This document shows, piece by piece, positions 63,466 to 64,000 of a stretch of DNA of 64,000 nt. The translations under genes and the position numbers were made by a program. Source of the stretch: Erwinia_E haradaeae_D (GTDB lineage: Bacteria > Pseudomonadota > Gammaproteobacteria > Enterobacterales > Enterobacteriaceae); the NCBI RefSeq assembly GCF_900698935.1, contig NZ_LR217715.1, positions 992,001 to 1,056,000 on the forward strand, in the 5' to 3' direction. Under the pieces are notes generated by a model that worked only from the letters and a program-made list of their open reading frames with translations, ran no database searches and was not told where the DNA came from. Numbering within the stretch: the stretch's first letter is position 1; the number at the start of each line of letters is the position of its first letter.

Positions 63466-64000
63466 ATGGGCATTGTGATTCATTCACTAGAAGAATGTGT
63501 GAAATATTTAGATAATTCAGAGGTGATTTCTTACCCCACTGAAGCAGTTTTTGGGCTGGGCTGTAATCCCAATAGCAAAAAAGCAGTCATGCGACTATTA
63601 TCATTAAAGCGTCGCTCTGTTCAGAAAGGTTTAATTTTAATTGCTGCTGATTATAACCAACTCACCCCCTGGGTCGCTGATGAACAATTATCACCTGCTC
63701 AAAAAACTCTGATGTTTTCTAAATGGCCGGGACCAATGACATGGATCCTGCCAGCGCGTAGTACAACGCCATATTGGTTGACTGGCAACTTCTCTACACT
63801 AGCAGTGCGTGTGAGTAATCATCCTGCTGTAATTGACTTATGTGTTGCATATGGGAGACCATTGGTGTCAACTAGTGCTAATATCGCTAATTTCCCCCCT
63901 TGTCGTCATGTAAGTGAAGTGCTCGACCATTTTGGAAATGATGTTCCGGTATTTGCAGGAGAAACGGGAGGTCGGAAGAAACCGTCTCCAATATGTAATA
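63466..64000 (+). CDS. tsaC: Threonylcarbamoyl-AMP synthase TsaC (3' end cut by window)
   Basis: TsaC makes threonylcarbamoyl-AMP from threonine, bicarbonate and ATP, the first step of t6A37 in ANN-decoding tRNAs, including tRNA-Ile2. The frame starts at ATG 63466 (MGIVIHSLEECVKYL), with GGAG 5 bases upstream, and runs to the window edge: 178 codons of about 190. YrdC-fold signatures are EVISYPTEAVFGLGC, LLSLKRRSVQKGLILIAADY, SKWPGPMTWILPA, LAVRVSNHP, LVSTSANIANFPPC and GETGGRKKPSPI. Only the last dozen residues are missing. In E. coli aroE follows. Confidence 0.96.
   Translation, partial: MGIVIHSLEECVKYLDNSEVISYPTEAVFGLGCNPNSKKAVMRLLSLKRRSVQKGLILIAADYNQLTPWVADEQLSPAQKTLMFSKWPGPMTWILPARSTTPYWLTGNFSTLAVRVSNHPAVIDLCVAYGRPLVSTSANIANFPPCRHVSEVLDHFGNDVPVFAGETGGRKKPSPICN

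Overview
The window looks like part of a reduced, AT-rich chromosome of a gammaproteobacterial (Enterobacterales-type) host-restricted symbiont. Every recognisable protein resembles an E. coli/Sodalis-like orthologue. Several E. coli gene neighbourhoods survive: kdsD-kdsC-lptC-lptA-lptB-(gap)-ptsN, pepP-ubiH-ubiI, serC-(gap)-cmk-rpsA, gltA/sdhCDAB-sucAB, yggS-yggT, (dprA)-smg-tsaC. By my own feature lengths intact protein genes cover about 56% of the window, stable RNA adds about 7%, and the remaining third or so is AT-rich non-coding sequence. In four places I can still read decayed genes by frame-by-frame translation: csdA (1831-3015), rpoZ (6831-7068), the C-terminal part of dprA (about 61990-62379) and the first third of ihfB (55854-55978). 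This pattern suggests a genome caught part-way through degradation. I saw no insertion sequences, prophage or CRISPR.

Layout. 1-12.5 kb: mnmA (cut by the window start), csdA relic, ribE, gmk, rpoZ relic, ansP and recD, separated by long empty stretches. 12.5-24 kb: a 3.4-kb empty stretch, then Kdo synthesis and LPS export (kdsD, kdsC, lptC, lptA, lptB) and ptsN; rpoN, hpf, rapZ and npr, expected here from E. coli order, are not recognisable. 24-28 kb: pepP-ubiH-ubiI, an overlapping operon ending at a perfect 86-bp palindrome shared with the rRNA terminator. 27.9-33.4 kb: a complete rrn operon on the minus strand (16S, tRNA-Ile, tRNA-Ala, 23S, 5S) with promoter, boxA sites and 16S processing stem. 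33.4-35.6 kb: groSL with a sigma-32-type promoter and a perfect-hairpin terminator. 36-40.3 kb: yggT, yggS, truA, gltA. 40.7-48.4 kb: sdhCDAB and sucAB without sucCD. 48.7-52.6 kb: priA and ffh. 53.5-60 kb: tRNA-Ile2(CAU), tilS, ihfB relic, rpsA, cmk, serC. 60.6-64 kb: hemW, dprA relic, smg, tsaC (cut by the window end).

Together the genes describe a cell that still respires (succinate dehydrogenase, ubiquinone hydroxylases, part of the TCA cycle), keeps an LPS outer membrane, makes riboflavin and serine/PLP-linked metabolites, imports asparagine, and maintains core translation, tRNA modification and chaperones. Recombination, competence and nucleoid functions are fraying (dprA, ihfB and csdA relics; recD without recB beside it).

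The most striking protein is PriA. It is a full-length, uninterrupted reading frame with all eight zinc cysteines and conserved N- and C-terminal DNA-binding segments, but its helicase ATPase motifs are destroyed: Walker A lysine, Walker B aspartate, motif III threonine, motif V, and the motif VI arginines. It looks like a natural pseudohelicase kept for primosome loading.
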